Below are positions 14,763-24,924 of a stretch of 64,000 nt of DNA, in pieces. A program made the translations under genes and the position numbers. How positions within the stretch are numbered: position 1 is the first letter of the stretch; each line of letters begins with the position of its first letter. The DNA is from CAVUFH01 sp963740835 (GTDB lineage: Bacteria; Actinomycetota; Acidimicrobiia; IMCC26256; PALSA-610): the NCBI GenBank assembly GCA_963740835.1, contig CAVUFH010000002.1, positions 868,001-932,000 on the forward strand. Direction: 5' to 3'. The notes beneath the pieces were generated by a model, which saw nothing but the letters and a program-made list of their open reading frames with translations, did not search any database and was not told where the DNA came from.

Positions 14763-15365
14763 ATGTCCGCCGGGGGCACGGCTCAGTACGCAGACGCGAC
14801 CCACGTCCCGCCGCTCGTCGTACGCGCGGTCGTCCTTGCGAACGAACTCGGCTTCGAGCACTCGTGCCTCCCCGAACAGGGCCGCTTCCTGCGCGTGCTC
14901 GCGGCCGGCCGCGCCGGCGGCCGCATCGGCGAGACCGGCACGGGTTGCGGCGTCGGGCTCGCATGGATGGTGAGCGGCGCAGGCGCGGACACCGCGTTCG
15001 TGTCGGTCGAACGCGACGAGGAACGGTCGACGCGAGCCGCGGCGCTCTTCGTCGATCATCCGAACGTCACGATCGTCACCGGTGACTGGACCTCGATCCT
15101 GGAGCATGGTCCGTTCGACCTGCTCGTGCTCGATGGCGGCGGCGCCGGGAAGGGTGACGATCGGCCCGTCGATCCCGACGCGATCCTGACCGCGTCGGGC
15201 TCGCTGGTCGTCGACGACTTCACGCCCGCGACGTCCTGGCCGCCTCAGCACGGCGGCCGGCGCGACGACGCCCGGCTGTACTGGCTCGAACACGCACGCG
15301 TCGACGCGGCCGAGATCCGCACCAGCGCGACGAGCGCAACGATCGTCGCCACCCGGCGCGGCTGA
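14763..15365 (+). CDS. SAM-dependent O-methyltransferase-like protein
   Basis: A 200-residue class I methyltransferase fold. The SAM motif is GETGTGCGVGLAWM (about residues 55-68), an acidic ribose-binding residue follows in VSVERDEE, and the post-motif FDLLVLDGGG (about 117-126) plus LVVDDFTP match the O-methyltransferase/YrrM-like group. The substrate is unknown. The ATG at 14763 is the first after the divergent gap 14581-14762, in which I see no gene. Transcription is convergent with the oxidoreductase gene at 15682. Confidence 0.82.
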   Translation: MSAGGTAQYADATHVPPLVVRAVVLANELGFEHSCLPEQGRFLRVLAAGRAGGRIGETGTGCGVGLAWMVSGAGADTAFVSVERDEERSTRAAALFVDHPNVTIVTGDWTSILEHGPFDLLVLDGGGAGKGDDRPVDPDAILTASGSLVVDDFTPATSWPPQHGGRRDDARLYWLEHARVDAAEIRTSATSATIVATRRG

Positions 15366-15681
15366 CACCAGGGGCGGGCGAACCGCTCGACGGCTCGACA
15401 ATCGTGTCGTACCGTCTCGCGCGTGGGCCGATGCGGCTGGCCCTGCCCCGATACGGACAAGGAACAAGAACAACACCCATGGAGGGCGAGGAAACACACG
15501 GTCGCATCGGCTCCGCCCAGAAGCGAGGGGCCGACCTGCGCCGACCCCTCTCGGTCGTCGCCCGGCGCCCGTTGGGCGGGAACGAGCGCAGCAACAAGCC
15601 GTAACCAAGTATCGCGCCGCGATGTGGCCCATGGGGTTCGCCGGCACGCGGCTTGGGAACGAGGGCCCGCTTTCGCGCAGC
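15366..15681. other. 316-bp convergent gap without a supported gene
   Basis: It lies between two convergent genes. A 41-codon reading frame (15479-15604, ATG start, ending RSNKP) is the only coding-like item, but it has no convincing ribosome site or family match, so I leave it uncalled. No clear terminator hairpin with a T-run is seen. Confidence 0.5.
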
Positions 15682-16743
15682 TCAGCGCATCAGCCCTTTG
15701 CCGGTGATCAACGGGAGGTCGAGCACCGAGAGCAGTCCGGGGCCCGCCGCGCAGACCGCAGGGATCGCGTTGACGAGGCGACCGGCGGTGCCGACGAGGC
15801 CGGCGGTGTTGTGGTCACCGTCGTCGCCCATCATCTGCACGTCGCACGTGTAGCTCGGGTTGCCGGTGACGATCACGCGGTAGCCGCTGTGCCCCGCGGG
15901 TTGTGGCCACTCGGGCGCGAGGTCGTCGTCGAGCCGCGTGACGTGCTCGAGCACGATGCGCGATTCGCCCCCGACGATGCCCTGCACCTCAAACCGCATC
16001 GCTGCGGTCGTCCCTTCTTCGACGACACCGAAGCCGAGGTCGATCTTGGCCGGCGCGGGCAGACGCTCGTGCACCTCACGCAGTTCGTCGAGCTCGACAC
16101 CGAGCCCGGCCGCGAGCGCCTTCACGGTGCCGCCCCACGCGAACGAGAGGACTCCGGGGATGAGGAGCAACGGGGTCGCGTCGAGCGGCTGACCGAAGCC
16201 CATCGTGTCGAACAATACCGTCGGCTGCGCGTACGTCGCGTAGTTCACGATCTCCATCACGCGGAGATGGGTGACGTACTCGCCGGTGCCGGTGAGCACG
16301 AGCGGCAGCAGGTCGTTTGCCCAACCTGGATCGATGCCGGAGGTGAAGCACGACACGCCCGCGGCCGCGCACGCATCCTCGAGCGGCCGCCGCATCTGCG
16401 GGTCGACGTGTTCGGGGAACACGAGCGGCACGACGGAGCTCGACACGATGTTCTTGCCCGACGCGGCCATGCGGGCCATGTCGGCGATCGCCTCGGCCGG
16501 GCGGAGGTCGGCGGTCGCGGTGTAGACGATGCAGTCGGCATCGAGCGCGAGCAACGCGTCGGCGTCGTTGGTGGCGATGACGCCTGTCGCTTCGATGCCG
16601 GCGAGCTCGCCCGCGTCCTTCCCCGCCTTGTCGGCGCTGTGCACCCACAGGCCGACGAGCTCGAGTTCGGGATGGCGCGCGATGAGGCGCAGCGAATGCT
16701 TGCCGACGTTGCCGGTCGACCACTGGATCACTCGGTAGGTCAC
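15682..16743 (-). CDS. NAD(P)-dependent oxidoreductase, dihydrodipicolinate reductase-like
   Basis: A 353-residue protein. The Rossmann start VIQWSTGNVGKHSLRLI carries the nucleotide loop, and a DapB-like N-terminal domain is followed by a C-terminal catalytic domain with SGIDPGWANDLLP. The pattern fits the family of 2,4-diaminopentanoate dehydrogenase and mycobacterial DapB-like reductases; lysine synthesis is unlikely because the DapB active-site signature is absent. The GTG at 16743 is chosen because TAGGTT lies 7 nt upstream on this strand; a TTG at 16752 is the alternative. Confidence 0.82.
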   Translation of the reverse strand: MTYRVIQWSTGNVGKHSLRLIARHPELELVGLWVHSADKAGKDAGELAGIEATGVIATNDADALLALDADCIVYTATADLRPAEAIADMARMAASGKNIVSSSVVPLVFPEHVDPQMRRPLEDACAAAGVSCFTSGIDPGWANDLLPLVLTGTGEYVTHLRVMEIVNYATYAQPTVLFDTMGFGQPLDATPLLLIPGVLSFAWGGTVKALAAGLGVELDELREVHERLPAPAKIDLGFGVVEEGTTAAMRFEVQGIVGGESRIVLEHVTRLDDDLAPEWPQPAGHSGYRVIVTGNPSYTCDVQMMGDDGDHNTAGLVGTAGRLVNAIPAVCAAGPGLLSVLDLPLITGKGLMR

Positions 16744-16750
16744 GGCGCGC

Positions 16751-16756
16751 AACCTA
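16751..16756 (-). promoter_or_regulatory. -10 box for the DapB-like gene (leaderless)
   Basis: TAGGTT on the - strand with 7 nt to GTG 16743. Confidence 0.45.
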
Positions 16757-16782
16757 CCCGCGCCGCCGGGATGGCCGTATGA

Positions 16783-16838
16783 GATGCGTCCGGCTCGATA
16801 CGCCCGGCTCGATGCGTCCGGCTAGATGCGTCCGGCGT
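16783..16838. repeat. 14-bp tandem repeat, four copies, spanning the pepF stop codon
   Basis: Units GATGCGTCCGGCTC, GATACGCCCGGCTC, GATGCGTCCGGCTA and GATGCGTCCGGCGT run head to tail. The stop codon of the peptidase gene (16822-16824, minus strand) lies in the third copy, so the last residues (DAGRI) are encoded by the repeat. Confidence 0.9.
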
Positions 16839-18609
16839 CGCGGGCGGCCTGCTCGGTCTCCTCGAGTCGCCGCTCCACGATGTCGAGGCCGCGATCCCAG
16901 AAGCCGGGATCGGCGAGGTCGACGCCGACGATGCGCCCGAGCTCCTCGGGTGCCATCGATCCCCCCGCCCGCAACAGGTCGAGATAGCGGGGCACGAAGC
17001 CGGCGCCCTGCTCCTCGTAGCGCGCGTACACCGACAGCGCGAGCAGCTGGCCGTACGCGTAGGCGTATACGTAACCGGGCGTCCCGATGAAGTGCGGGAT
17101 GTACGACCACCAGTTGCGGTAGCCCTCGGTGAGCTCGACCGCGGGGCCGAGCATGTCGGCCTGCGTGCTCGTCCAGAAGTCGCCGAACTGCTCGAGTGAG
17201 AGCTCGCCCTGTTCTCGGCGCGCGGTGTGGATCGCGTGTTCGAAGCGGTTCATCGCCGTCTGGCGGAACACCGTCGCGATCTGGTCCTCGAGGTTCGACG
17301 CGAGCAGCGCCAGGCGTTCCTGCGGATCGTCGATCACATCCAGCAGCCGGCCGAACGTGACGGTCTCCCCGAACACGGACGCGGTCTCCGCCAGTGTCAA
17401 CGGCGTCGTCTGGTGGAAGATCCCTTGCGGACGGGCGAGGTACGCGTGCGCGCCGTGGCCGAGCTCGTGCGCGAGCGTCAGGACGTCACGGCGGCGCGAC
17501 GTCCAGTTCAGCAGCACGTAAGGGTGATGCGACGGCACGGTGTACGCGCAGAACGCGCCGGGCCGTTTGCCCGGGCGCGCGGCTGCGTCGATCCACCCGT
17601 CGAAGAAGTGGCGGGCGGTGTCGGCAAGCTCGGGTGAGAAGGACGCGTACGCGTCAAGCACGATGTCGGTTGCCTCGGCCCAACCGATCTCCGACTCGGT
17701 GTCGGCCACCGATGCCATGCGGTCGTAGTCGGCGATGCGTTCGAGACCGAGCAACTGCGCCTTCAGCGCATACCAACGCTGTGGGATCGCGTAGCGACCC
17801 TGCACCGCATCGACAAGTGCCTGTACCGACTCGTCACTCGCCTCGTTCGACAGATTGCGCGCCGCGATCCACGAGTCGTAGTGGCGCAGGCGGTCGTCGG
17901 TGGCTTTGTCGGCCATTAACGTGTTCAGCACGAACGCACGGGTGCGCAGGTTGGGCGCGAGCCCGACGTTCACTGCATCGGCTGCGGCCTGGCGGACGGC
18001 GCGGTCCGGGGAATGCAGCCGTGCGAGACCGGCTTCGAGCGGCACCGTCTCGCCGTCGAGGTCGACGGTGATCGCCGACACCTGCTCTTCGAAGAGTCGC
18101 TGCCACGCGCTGCGCCCGGTGACGGACTTCTCGGTGAGCACGACCTCCTCGGGCTCGGACAGCAGGTGCGGCCGGTAGCGCCGCGCCGACCGGAGGTGGT
18201 GCGCGGCGAACGCGAGCCGCACGTCGGCGAGGAGCTCCTCGGCCCGATCGTCGGGGACGGCCGCCCACTCGAGCTCGAAGAACAGCAGCGTCGTCGCGAT
18301 CGCGGTGCCGCGTTCCTCGACCTTCTGCATCAGCGCGCCCCGCGCCGGATCGGTGGTGTCGACACTGAAGTCGAGGCCCGCGTAGTTGTCGGCCCGGCCG
18401 ACGACGTCCTCGAGTTCGGCGAGCCGCGTCATGAACGTGGCGAGCTCGCCGGCGTCGAATGCACTCACGCGTCCCCGCGCGGCCGCGAGCTCCTGTGCGA
18501 TCGCATCGGCGCGACCGAGCAAGACGTCGACACCCGCTTCGCCGGGTTCGGGCAACAGCGGCTGCAGGTCCCAGACGACGCCTTCGGCCGTCAGGTCAGT
18601 GGTCGTCAT
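16822..18609 (-). CDS. pepF: oligoendopeptidase F, M3 family metallopeptidase
   Basis: A 595-residue cytoplasmic zinc peptidase that cleaves short peptides. The M3 zinc site HELGHGAH is present (about residue 388), with a downstream Glu in LAETASVFGE. An N-terminal helical M3 domain precedes it, and a YAYAYGQLLALSVYARY helix lies near the C-terminus. Length and layout match PepF. The ATG (MTTTDLTAEG) overlaps the end of the Nudix gene by 14 bp, so it is the last gene of the run that begins at 22296. Its 3' end lies in a 14-bp tandem repeat. Confidence 0.95.
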   Translation of the reverse strand: MTTTDLTAEGVVWDLQPLLPEPGEAGVDVLLGRADAIAQELAAARGRVSAFDAGELATFMTRLAELEDVVGRADNYAGLDFSVDTTDPARGALMQKVEERGTAIATTLLFFELEWAAVPDDRAEELLADVRLAFAAHHLRSARRYRPHLLSEPEEVVLTEKSVTGRSAWQRLFEEQVSAITVDLDGETVPLEAGLARLHSPDRAVRQAAADAVNVGLAPNLRTRAFVLNTLMADKATDDRLRHYDSWIAARNLSNEASDESVQALVDAVQGRYAIPQRWYALKAQLLGLERIADYDRMASVADTESEIGWAEATDIVLDAYASFSPELADTARHFFDGWIDAAARPGKRPGAFCAYTVPSHHPYVLLNWTSRRRDVLTLAHELGHGAHAYLARPQGIFHQTTPLTLAETASVFGETVTFGRLLDVIDDPQERLALLASNLEDQIATVFRQTAMNRFEHAIHTARREQGELSLEQFGDFWTSTQADMLGPAVELTEGYRNWWSYIPHFIGTPGYVYAYAYGQLLALSVYARYEEQGAGFVPRYLDLLRAGGSMAPEELGRIVGVDLADPGFWDRGLDIVERRLEETEQAARDAGRI

Positions 18610-19090
18610 GTCGTTCGCTCCCAAACTGTTCGGGGCGCGGCGGCCCGCCGCGTGCAGGGGTTGCGGCGCCCGCACGGGGTGGCACGCTACCGATTGAAAC
18701 CAAGAAGTCGAAGAGGCCCTCGACGAGCGGGAGCGCGGTCAGCTCGTCCTTCGGCACCCAGCGCGCATCGGCGGCGTCGTCGCCCGCGGCGAGCTCGTCG
18801 GATCCGACCGGCGTGGCCCAGAAGTCGAGGATCACGTAGTGGTGCGGCTCGGGTTCCGATGCCGTGCGCTCGACCCATCCCGCGAGCTCGCCCACGGTCA
18901 CGGCCAGCCCGGTCTCTTCGCGCACCTCGCGCGCGACCGCCTCCACGAGCATCTCGCCGAACTCGACACGCCCACCGGGTGGCGCCCAGGTGCCGACCGC
19001 GGCTCCCCTCCCCCGCTGCACGAGCAGAAGGCAGCCGTCGCGTTCGATGATCGCACCGACGGCGACCTCGACGTTCGGTTCCGGCGTCAC
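18596..19090 (-). CDS. NUDIX hydrolase
   Basis: A 164-residue protein with a complete Nudix box (GGRVEFGEMLVEAVAREVREETGL trimmed to its key residues: G-x5-E-x7-R-E-x2-E-E), residues about 38-61. Such enzymes hydrolyse nucleoside diphosphates linked to another moiety; ADP-ribose- or ADP-sugar-type substrates are common, but the specificity is not visible here. The GTG start overlaps the upstream GNAT stop by 4 bp. The last 25 residues are Pro/Arg-rich and overlap the start of pepF, so they may not be functional. Confidence 0.9.
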   Translation of the reverse strand: MTPEPNVEVAVGAIIERDGCLLLVQRGRGAAVGTWAPPGGRVEFGEMLVEAVAREVREETGLAVTVGELAGWVERTASEPEPHHYVILDFWATPVGSDELAAGDDAADARWVPKDELTALPLVEGLFDFLVSIGSVPPRAGAATPARGGPPRPEQFGSERHDDH

Positions 19091-19569
19091 CGGGCCGCGT
19101 CAGGCAGCGGCTTGTGCATCACGAGCGCACGCGCGGTGAACCCGGCGCGCTCGAAGAAGTTCTTCGTCGCCCGGTGGCCCGGCAGCGCGAACGCGTCGAT
19201 GCCGATGCAACCGGCGGCCGCCGCGCACGCGACGAGCTCGGTCGCGATCGCCTCGCCCACGCCGACGCCACGCGCTTCGGGCTCGACGTACAGGTCACCG
19301 ATCAGCGCGAGCACGCGTCCGTCACGGAGCGTCTCGAGCTCGAGGGTGCCGTAACCGACGACGACATCGTCGATCGTGCCCGCGAGCACGACCGCGTCAT
19401 CGCGTGCGAGCAGCTCGATGAACATCTCGGCAACCGGCTCGACGCGCGATTCGCGGACTTCCCAGAGCGGACCGCCGCGCATGACGCGCAACTCCCCGCG
19501 CAGTTCGAGCGCCAGGACGACGAGGCGTTCGATGTCGGCCGCGGTTGCCGGCCGCGCCGCTTCCATCAC
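19087..19569 (-). CDS. GNAT-family N-acetyltransferase
   Basis: A 160-residue GNAT. Motif A is GDLYVEPEARGVGVGEAIA (about residues 91-109), with FFERAGFTARALVMHK as the C-terminal motif B. It overlaps its neighbours by 4 bp on both sides, so it is tightly coupled in the lnt-pepF run. The substrate is unknown. Confidence 0.88.
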   Translation of the reverse strand: MMEAARPATAADIERLVVLALELRGELRVMRGGPLWEVRESRVEPVAEMFIELLARDDAVVLAGTIDDVVVGYGTLELETLRDGRVLALIGDLYVEPEARGVGVGEAIATELVACAAAAGCIGIDAFALPGHRATKNFFERAGFTARALVMHKPLPDAAR

Positions 19570-20270
19570 ACGCTCGGGGATTCGAGCTGCTCGATCTTGC
19601 CGAGGATGGTGCGGCGGTTGCGGTGCGCAGCCTCGTAGCTCCGGACGGCCGCGAGCTCACTCGCCGCGAGCCCGGCAAGCCGCTCGACGACCTGGGATGC
19701 CGAGAGCGCGTCGTATCCGGGGATAGGGAGCTCCGCTCGCGCCGCAGCCGCGCGTGCGCCGTTGACGGCGCCCGAAGCGGGGACGCGGGTCGGCAGCGAC
19801 GGCGCGGCCGAGTGCATGCGATCGTCGGCCGGGCTCGCCTCGGCGGTCGGTGCCGCCGCCGGTGTCGGCGCCGAATGCGCGAGCGCAGGCGCGGACCCGC
19901 GCGACGGCAACAGTTGCGCCGCGGTGTCCCGGAGCTGTGCCACCCGGCGCTCGGCCCGCTTGTGCACCTTCGGCAGCCCGAACGTCCACGCGAACTGGCC
20001 CATGCTCCGCGCGTTGCTCGCCTGGTGCGACACCTGCTCGTGGCGCCGATCCACTTCGGCCTTGCCGCGCGCAACGAATGCTTCGACGACGGCCGGTGCC
20101 GCGTCGAGGGCCGAGAGTCCCGCGCCCAGCGGCGCGTAGACGAGCACGTGCACCGCGCGTCCGAGGTGCGAGGCGAGTCCGTTGCCCGTTGCGTCGTGGC
20201 CACTCGTCCGGTGGCCCGTTGCGCCGTTCTCGGAGGGCCGTCGCTCGGGAAAGGTTTCGTCGTGGTTCAT
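19566..20270 (-). CDS. actinobacterial protein of unknown function with conserved C-terminal helical domain
   Basis: A 234-residue protein. Residues 1-30 are hydrophilic; a conserved helix block (HVLVYAPLGAGLSALDAAP, about 40-58) follows; a Pro/Ala/Ser-rich linker occupies about 130-185. The last 50 residues form a compact helical domain with IPGYDALSASQVVERLAGL and RRTILGKIEQL, a pattern I recognise as recurrent in actinobacterial proteins but cannot assign to a function. It overlaps lnt by 4 bp and GNAT by 4 bp. The variable linker looks disordered. Confidence 0.75.
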   Translation of the reverse strand: MNHDETFPERRPSENGATGHRTSGHDATGNGLASHLGRAVHVLVYAPLGAGLSALDAAPAVVEAFVARGKAEVDRRHEQVSHQASNARSMGQFAWTFGLPKVHKRAERRVAQLRDTAAQLLPSRGSAPALAHSAPTPAAAPTAEASPADDRMHSAAPSLPTRVPASGAVNGARAAAARAELPIPGYDALSASQVVERLAGLAASELAAVRSYEAAHRNRRTILGKIEQLESPSV

Positions 20271-21796
20271 GCAGGATCTCCGGCCGGTACCGGGACCGGC
20301 GGCGCGTCCTCGGGACGGCCCGCCGAGTCTACGGAGGACCGCCGCCGGCCCACGACGTGGGCGATGACGCACCCGGCGAGGGCGAGCAGCGATCCCCACA
20401 CCACCCAGTCGCCGTACCGGACGTAGAGCGTGGTGCCGCGCGTCGCCTCGACCGAACCCTGCAGCACGGTGCGTTCGAACAGTTCGGTGTGGGAATGTTC
20501 GCGGCCGCTTGCGTCGATGAGCGCGGAGATGCCGGAGATGGCGGCTTGCACCAGCGGCCGCCCGGTCTCGGCGGCGCGGATCTGACCGATCGCGACGTGC
20601 TGGGCGGAATTCGCGGAGCGGCGGTACGAGCGGTTGTTGGTCGAGACGACGATCACCTCGGCGCCGTCGCGCACGAGCGACCGGATCTGGTCGCCGAACG
20701 CGGACTCGAAGCAGATCACGGTTGCGATCTTGAATCCCGCCACGTCGAACAGGCCCGGCTTCTTGCCCGGCGCGAAGTCGCGCGGGATGCGGTTGAGCTC
20801 GCCGATCTTGCCCTCGAGGAAGCTCCGGAACGGCACCCGCTCGCCGTAGGGCACGAGGTGGCGCTTGGCGTACGTGCCCTGGAGCTTCCCGTCGGGTCCG
20901 TAGAGCACGTTGAGGTTCAACGCGCGCCCATCGGGCGCGTCGGCGACCGCGTTGGCAAGGACCCAGGCGCGGTGTTCGATCGCGAGACGCGTCAGCGGGC
21001 CGGAGAGGAACGGATCGAGTCGCGGGTCTTCGTCCATCGACGACTCGGGGAACACGATCAGGTCGACCGGGTCCTGGATGCGTTCGGCCAGCGCGAAGTG
21101 ACTCCGCGGGAGATACCGATCGTCCTCCTCGTCCGGCGTGAGATCCCGGTTTTTGTCGTTCCCCTGGATGAGTGCGACGCGGAAGATGCCGGCCGGCTTC
21201 GGCTGCGGCCGCGCCACGACGACCACGCCGGTGAGGAGTGCGATCGCCAGGAGCCCCGAGCCCGCGCGCAGCAGCGCACGCGACGACACGCGCGGCCGGA
21301 CCGCGTCCGCGAGCAATGCATTCGTCGCGACGATCGCGTACGTGATGAGCGCGAGCCCTCCGACGCTCGCGATGTCGCGCGCGATCGGGACGTCGTGCAG
21401 CGCATAGCCCGCCTCACCCCACGAGAACCCCTGGAACGGGAACCGCGCGACTGCGGCGTCGGCGAGCACCCACGCCGCCGCCGTCAACCACGGCGAACGG
21501 AAACCCCAGCGCGCCAGCCACCCGATCACGGCGCCGGCGAGCGCCCAGTACGCCGCGAGCGCGCAGACGAACGGCACGATCGCGATCGCGCCGAAGTACC
21601 ACGACCATGACACGAGGATCCCGTAGTAGACGGCACCCGCGAGGAACGCGAGGCCGGCGCGGCCGCGCGGACGGGATTCGCGCCACGCGATGAACAGCGG
21701 GACCAGTGCGACGAGCGCGAGCGGGCCGAGATCGAACGGCGGCCGGGCGAGGGCCAGCAACAGGCCCGACGCCACCGCGCCGCCGGCGCGCCGCAC
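20267..21796 (-). CDS. lnt: apolipoprotein N-acyltransferase
   Basis: A 509-residue inner-membrane enzyme that adds the third acyl chain to bacterial lipoproteins. There are several N-terminal TM segments (residues about 5-200), then a nitrilase-fold domain with the catalytic Glu in LIVFPESS (251), Lys in YAKRHLVPYGE (311) and Cys in ATVICFESAFG (362). One last TM lies near the C-terminus. The start GTG 21796 is inferred from the conserved opening (LLLALARPPFDLGPLALVALVP); a TTG at 21832 is possible. The post-catalytic loop reads STNNRSYRRS rather than the common TNDAWFG. It is downstream of DUF4193. Confidence 0.93.
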   Translation of the reverse strand: MRRAGGAVASGLLLALARPPFDLGPLALVALVPLFIAWRESRPRGRAGLAFLAGAVYYGILVSWSWYFGAIAIVPFVCALAAYWALAGAVIGWLARWGFRSPWLTAAAWVLADAAVARFPFQGFSWGEAGYALHDVPIARDIASVGGLALITYAIVATNALLADAVRPRVSSRALLRAGSGLLAIALLTGVVVVARPQPKPAGIFRVALIQGNDKNRDLTPDEEDDRYLPRSHFALAERIQDPVDLIVFPESSMDEDPRLDPFLSGPLTRLAIEHRAWVLANAVADAPDGRALNLNVLYGPDGKLQGTYAKRHLVPYGERVPFRSFLEGKIGELNRIPRDFAPGKKPGLFDVAGFKIATVICFESAFGDQIRSLVRDGAEVIVVSTNNRSYRRSANSAQHVAIGQIRAAETGRPLVQAAISGISALIDASGREHSHTELFERTVLQGSVEATRGTTLYVRYGDWVVWGSLLALAGCVIAHVVGRRRSSVDSAGRPEDAPPVPVPAGDPA

Positions 21797-21822
21797 GCGG
21801 CCCGAACTCAGGCGCGGTGCGC

Positions 21823-22296
21823 TCAGGCGCAATCGCGGCAGAGCATCCGCTTTTCGTCGGCGAGCTGGTGGCGGGGCAGCACGAGGAAGCAGCTCGAGCA
21901 CAGGAACTCACCCGGTCGGCGGGGCACGATCTTGGTGCCGCCGTCGCCCCGGTCGTCGGGTTCCTCCTCGTCGTCCTCTTCGTCTTCCAACCCGGCGGCC
22001 GCGGTGCGCTCGCGCAGTACGACGTCGAGGGCTTCTTCGACGTCGTCCGGATGGAGCTCCTCGTCGAGGTCGACGACTTCGTCGTCCTCTTCCTCTGCGG
22101 CCGCGGGCTCACCCTCGACCACCGCGACCTCGAGGGGCAGGTCGCCCTCCTCTTCGTCTTCGAGCTCGTCGTCGACGAGGACGTCGTCATCGTCGTCGTC
22201 ATCGAAGTCGTCGGCGTCGAGCGCGTCCTCGTCGAGGTCTTCCTCGCCGAGCTCGTCGTCCTCGAGTTCTTCGTCGTCGATATCGTCGTCTGCCAT
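21823..22296 (-). CDS. DUF4193 zinc-ribbon protein with extended acidic N-terminus
   Basis: A 157-residue protein. The last 45 residues match the actinobacterial DUF4193 domain, with two CxxC pairs (FLCSSCFLV and MLCRDC) and RPGEF. The first 110 residues are almost entirely Asp and Glu; M. tuberculosis DUF4193 proteins are near 100 residues with a shorter acidic part. The function is unknown. The ATG (MADDDIDDEE) heads the run lnt to pepF, so it may be co-expressed with lipoprotein maturation. The 147 bp upstream lead into the repeat array. Confidence 0.88.
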   Translation of the reverse strand: MADDDIDDEELEDDELGEEDLDEDALDADDFDDDDDDDVLVDDELEDEEEGDLPLEVAVVEGEPAAAEEEDDEVVDLDEELHPDDVEEALDVVLRERTAAAGLEDEEDDEEEPDDRGDGGTKIVPRRPGEFLCSSCFLVLPRHQLADEKRMLCRDCA

Positions 22297-22443
22297 ACCG
22301 CTGCGACCTCTGTGTCCTTGCGCTGCGCATGTGCGCCCGGCCGCTGTTCGGGGGGCGCGTCGTCAGGGGTGATCGTGGGGGCCCGGATGAACCACGCGCT
22401 GTCGCGTTTTGTTCCGGCTCGGGCTCGCGGGCCGCGGAGTATA

Positions 22444-22837
22444 GGGAACGAAGCGGAGCCCCGCGTACCGCAGGTCGGAACGGGCGGGAGCGAGAGTGAC
22501 CCGGTGAACAGGGAACGAAGCGGAGCCCCGCGTACCGCAGGTCGGAACGGGCGGGAGCGAGAGTGACCCGGTGAACAGGGAACGAAGCGGAGCCCCGCGT
22601 ACCGCAGGTCGGAACGGGCGGGAGCGAGAGTGACCCGGTGAACAGGGAACGAAGCGGAGCCCCGCGTACCGCAGGTCGGAACGGGCGGGAGCGAGAGTGA
22701 CCCGGTGAACAGGGAACGAAGCGGAGCCCCGCGTACCGCAGGTCGGAACGGGCGGGAGCGAGAGTGACCCGGTGAACAGGGAACGAAGCGGAGCCCCGCG
22801 TACCGCAGGTCGGAACGGGCGGGAGCGAGAGTGACCC
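22444..22837. repeat. 67-bp tandem repeat array, 5.9 copies
   Basis: Near-identical units start at 22444, 22511, 22578, 22645, 22712 and 22779 (the last is 59 bp), each opening GGGAACGAAGCGGAGCC and closing GTGACCCGGTGAACA. The units abut without spacers, and 67 is not a multiple of 3, so long reading frames through the array cycle through frames and are not genes. The array lies in the upstream region of the DUF4193 gene. Confidence 0.97.
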
Positions 22838-23237
22838 AGTCGTCAATCGGGTTGAAACGCGCGTGCAATCACCAGCCTCGGCCGGGCCGATCGGCCGGCG
22901 GCGCGCTGCTGGATCAGAGGCGCGGGCGGCGCCAGGAGACCGTTGGGGCCGCTGAGTAGCCCGGCCTGCCGAGCAGGCGGGTTATCGCAACGTTCTCTAC
23001 TTGATCTCCTCGACGGCCGCCCGCAGCCCCTCCTTCGCCCTGCCCCCTGACGGTTGGCGCAGCGTTCCGGCGGCACGTGCCACGCGGCGCTGTGGGCGAC
23101 GAGTATTCCGCCTCAGATCAACGCGCCTGTCAAGCGGTCGCGCGCGCCGTTTCCGACCCTCCGACCAGGCGCGGCAGCGCGTCGGTGCAGGTCACGGTCG
23201 CGCGAAATTTTTCTCTCCCCCGTCGCCGGAATTCGGG
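22838..23237. other. 400-bp gap without a supported gene; one hairpin
   Basis: It lies between the ThyX-like gene's 3' end and the repeat array. A hairpin GCCTGC-CGA-GCAGGC (22964-22978, with flanking CCC/GGG) could be a terminator. A short minus-strand frame ending at 22997 (…AKEGLRAAVEEIK) looks protein-like but has no proper start; it may be a gene remnant. No tRNA, SRP or RNase P core motif is found. Confidence 0.45.
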
Positions 23238-24838
<1,601 letters not shown>

Positions 24839-24924
24839 GGGGATGGCGATGGTAGGCGCGGGTGTCGCCGGAACTCGCGGATCCTTCGCGCCGGAATTCT
24901 CCGCAGACGAGCCTGCGTACCGCC

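Noticed and set aside
15479..15604. Small protein of 41 residues
   Set aside because: No ribosome site, no recognised family, convergent gap; noted in the gap entry instead.
22444..22837. CRISPR array
   Set aside because: Units abut with no spacers, are far longer than CRISPR repeats, and no cas gene is near.
22199..22868. Long minus-strand frames across the 67-bp array, encoding repeated peptides
   Set aside because: 67 is not a multiple of three, so the same unit is read in all frames in turn; the peptide repetition comes from the array and has no start signal.
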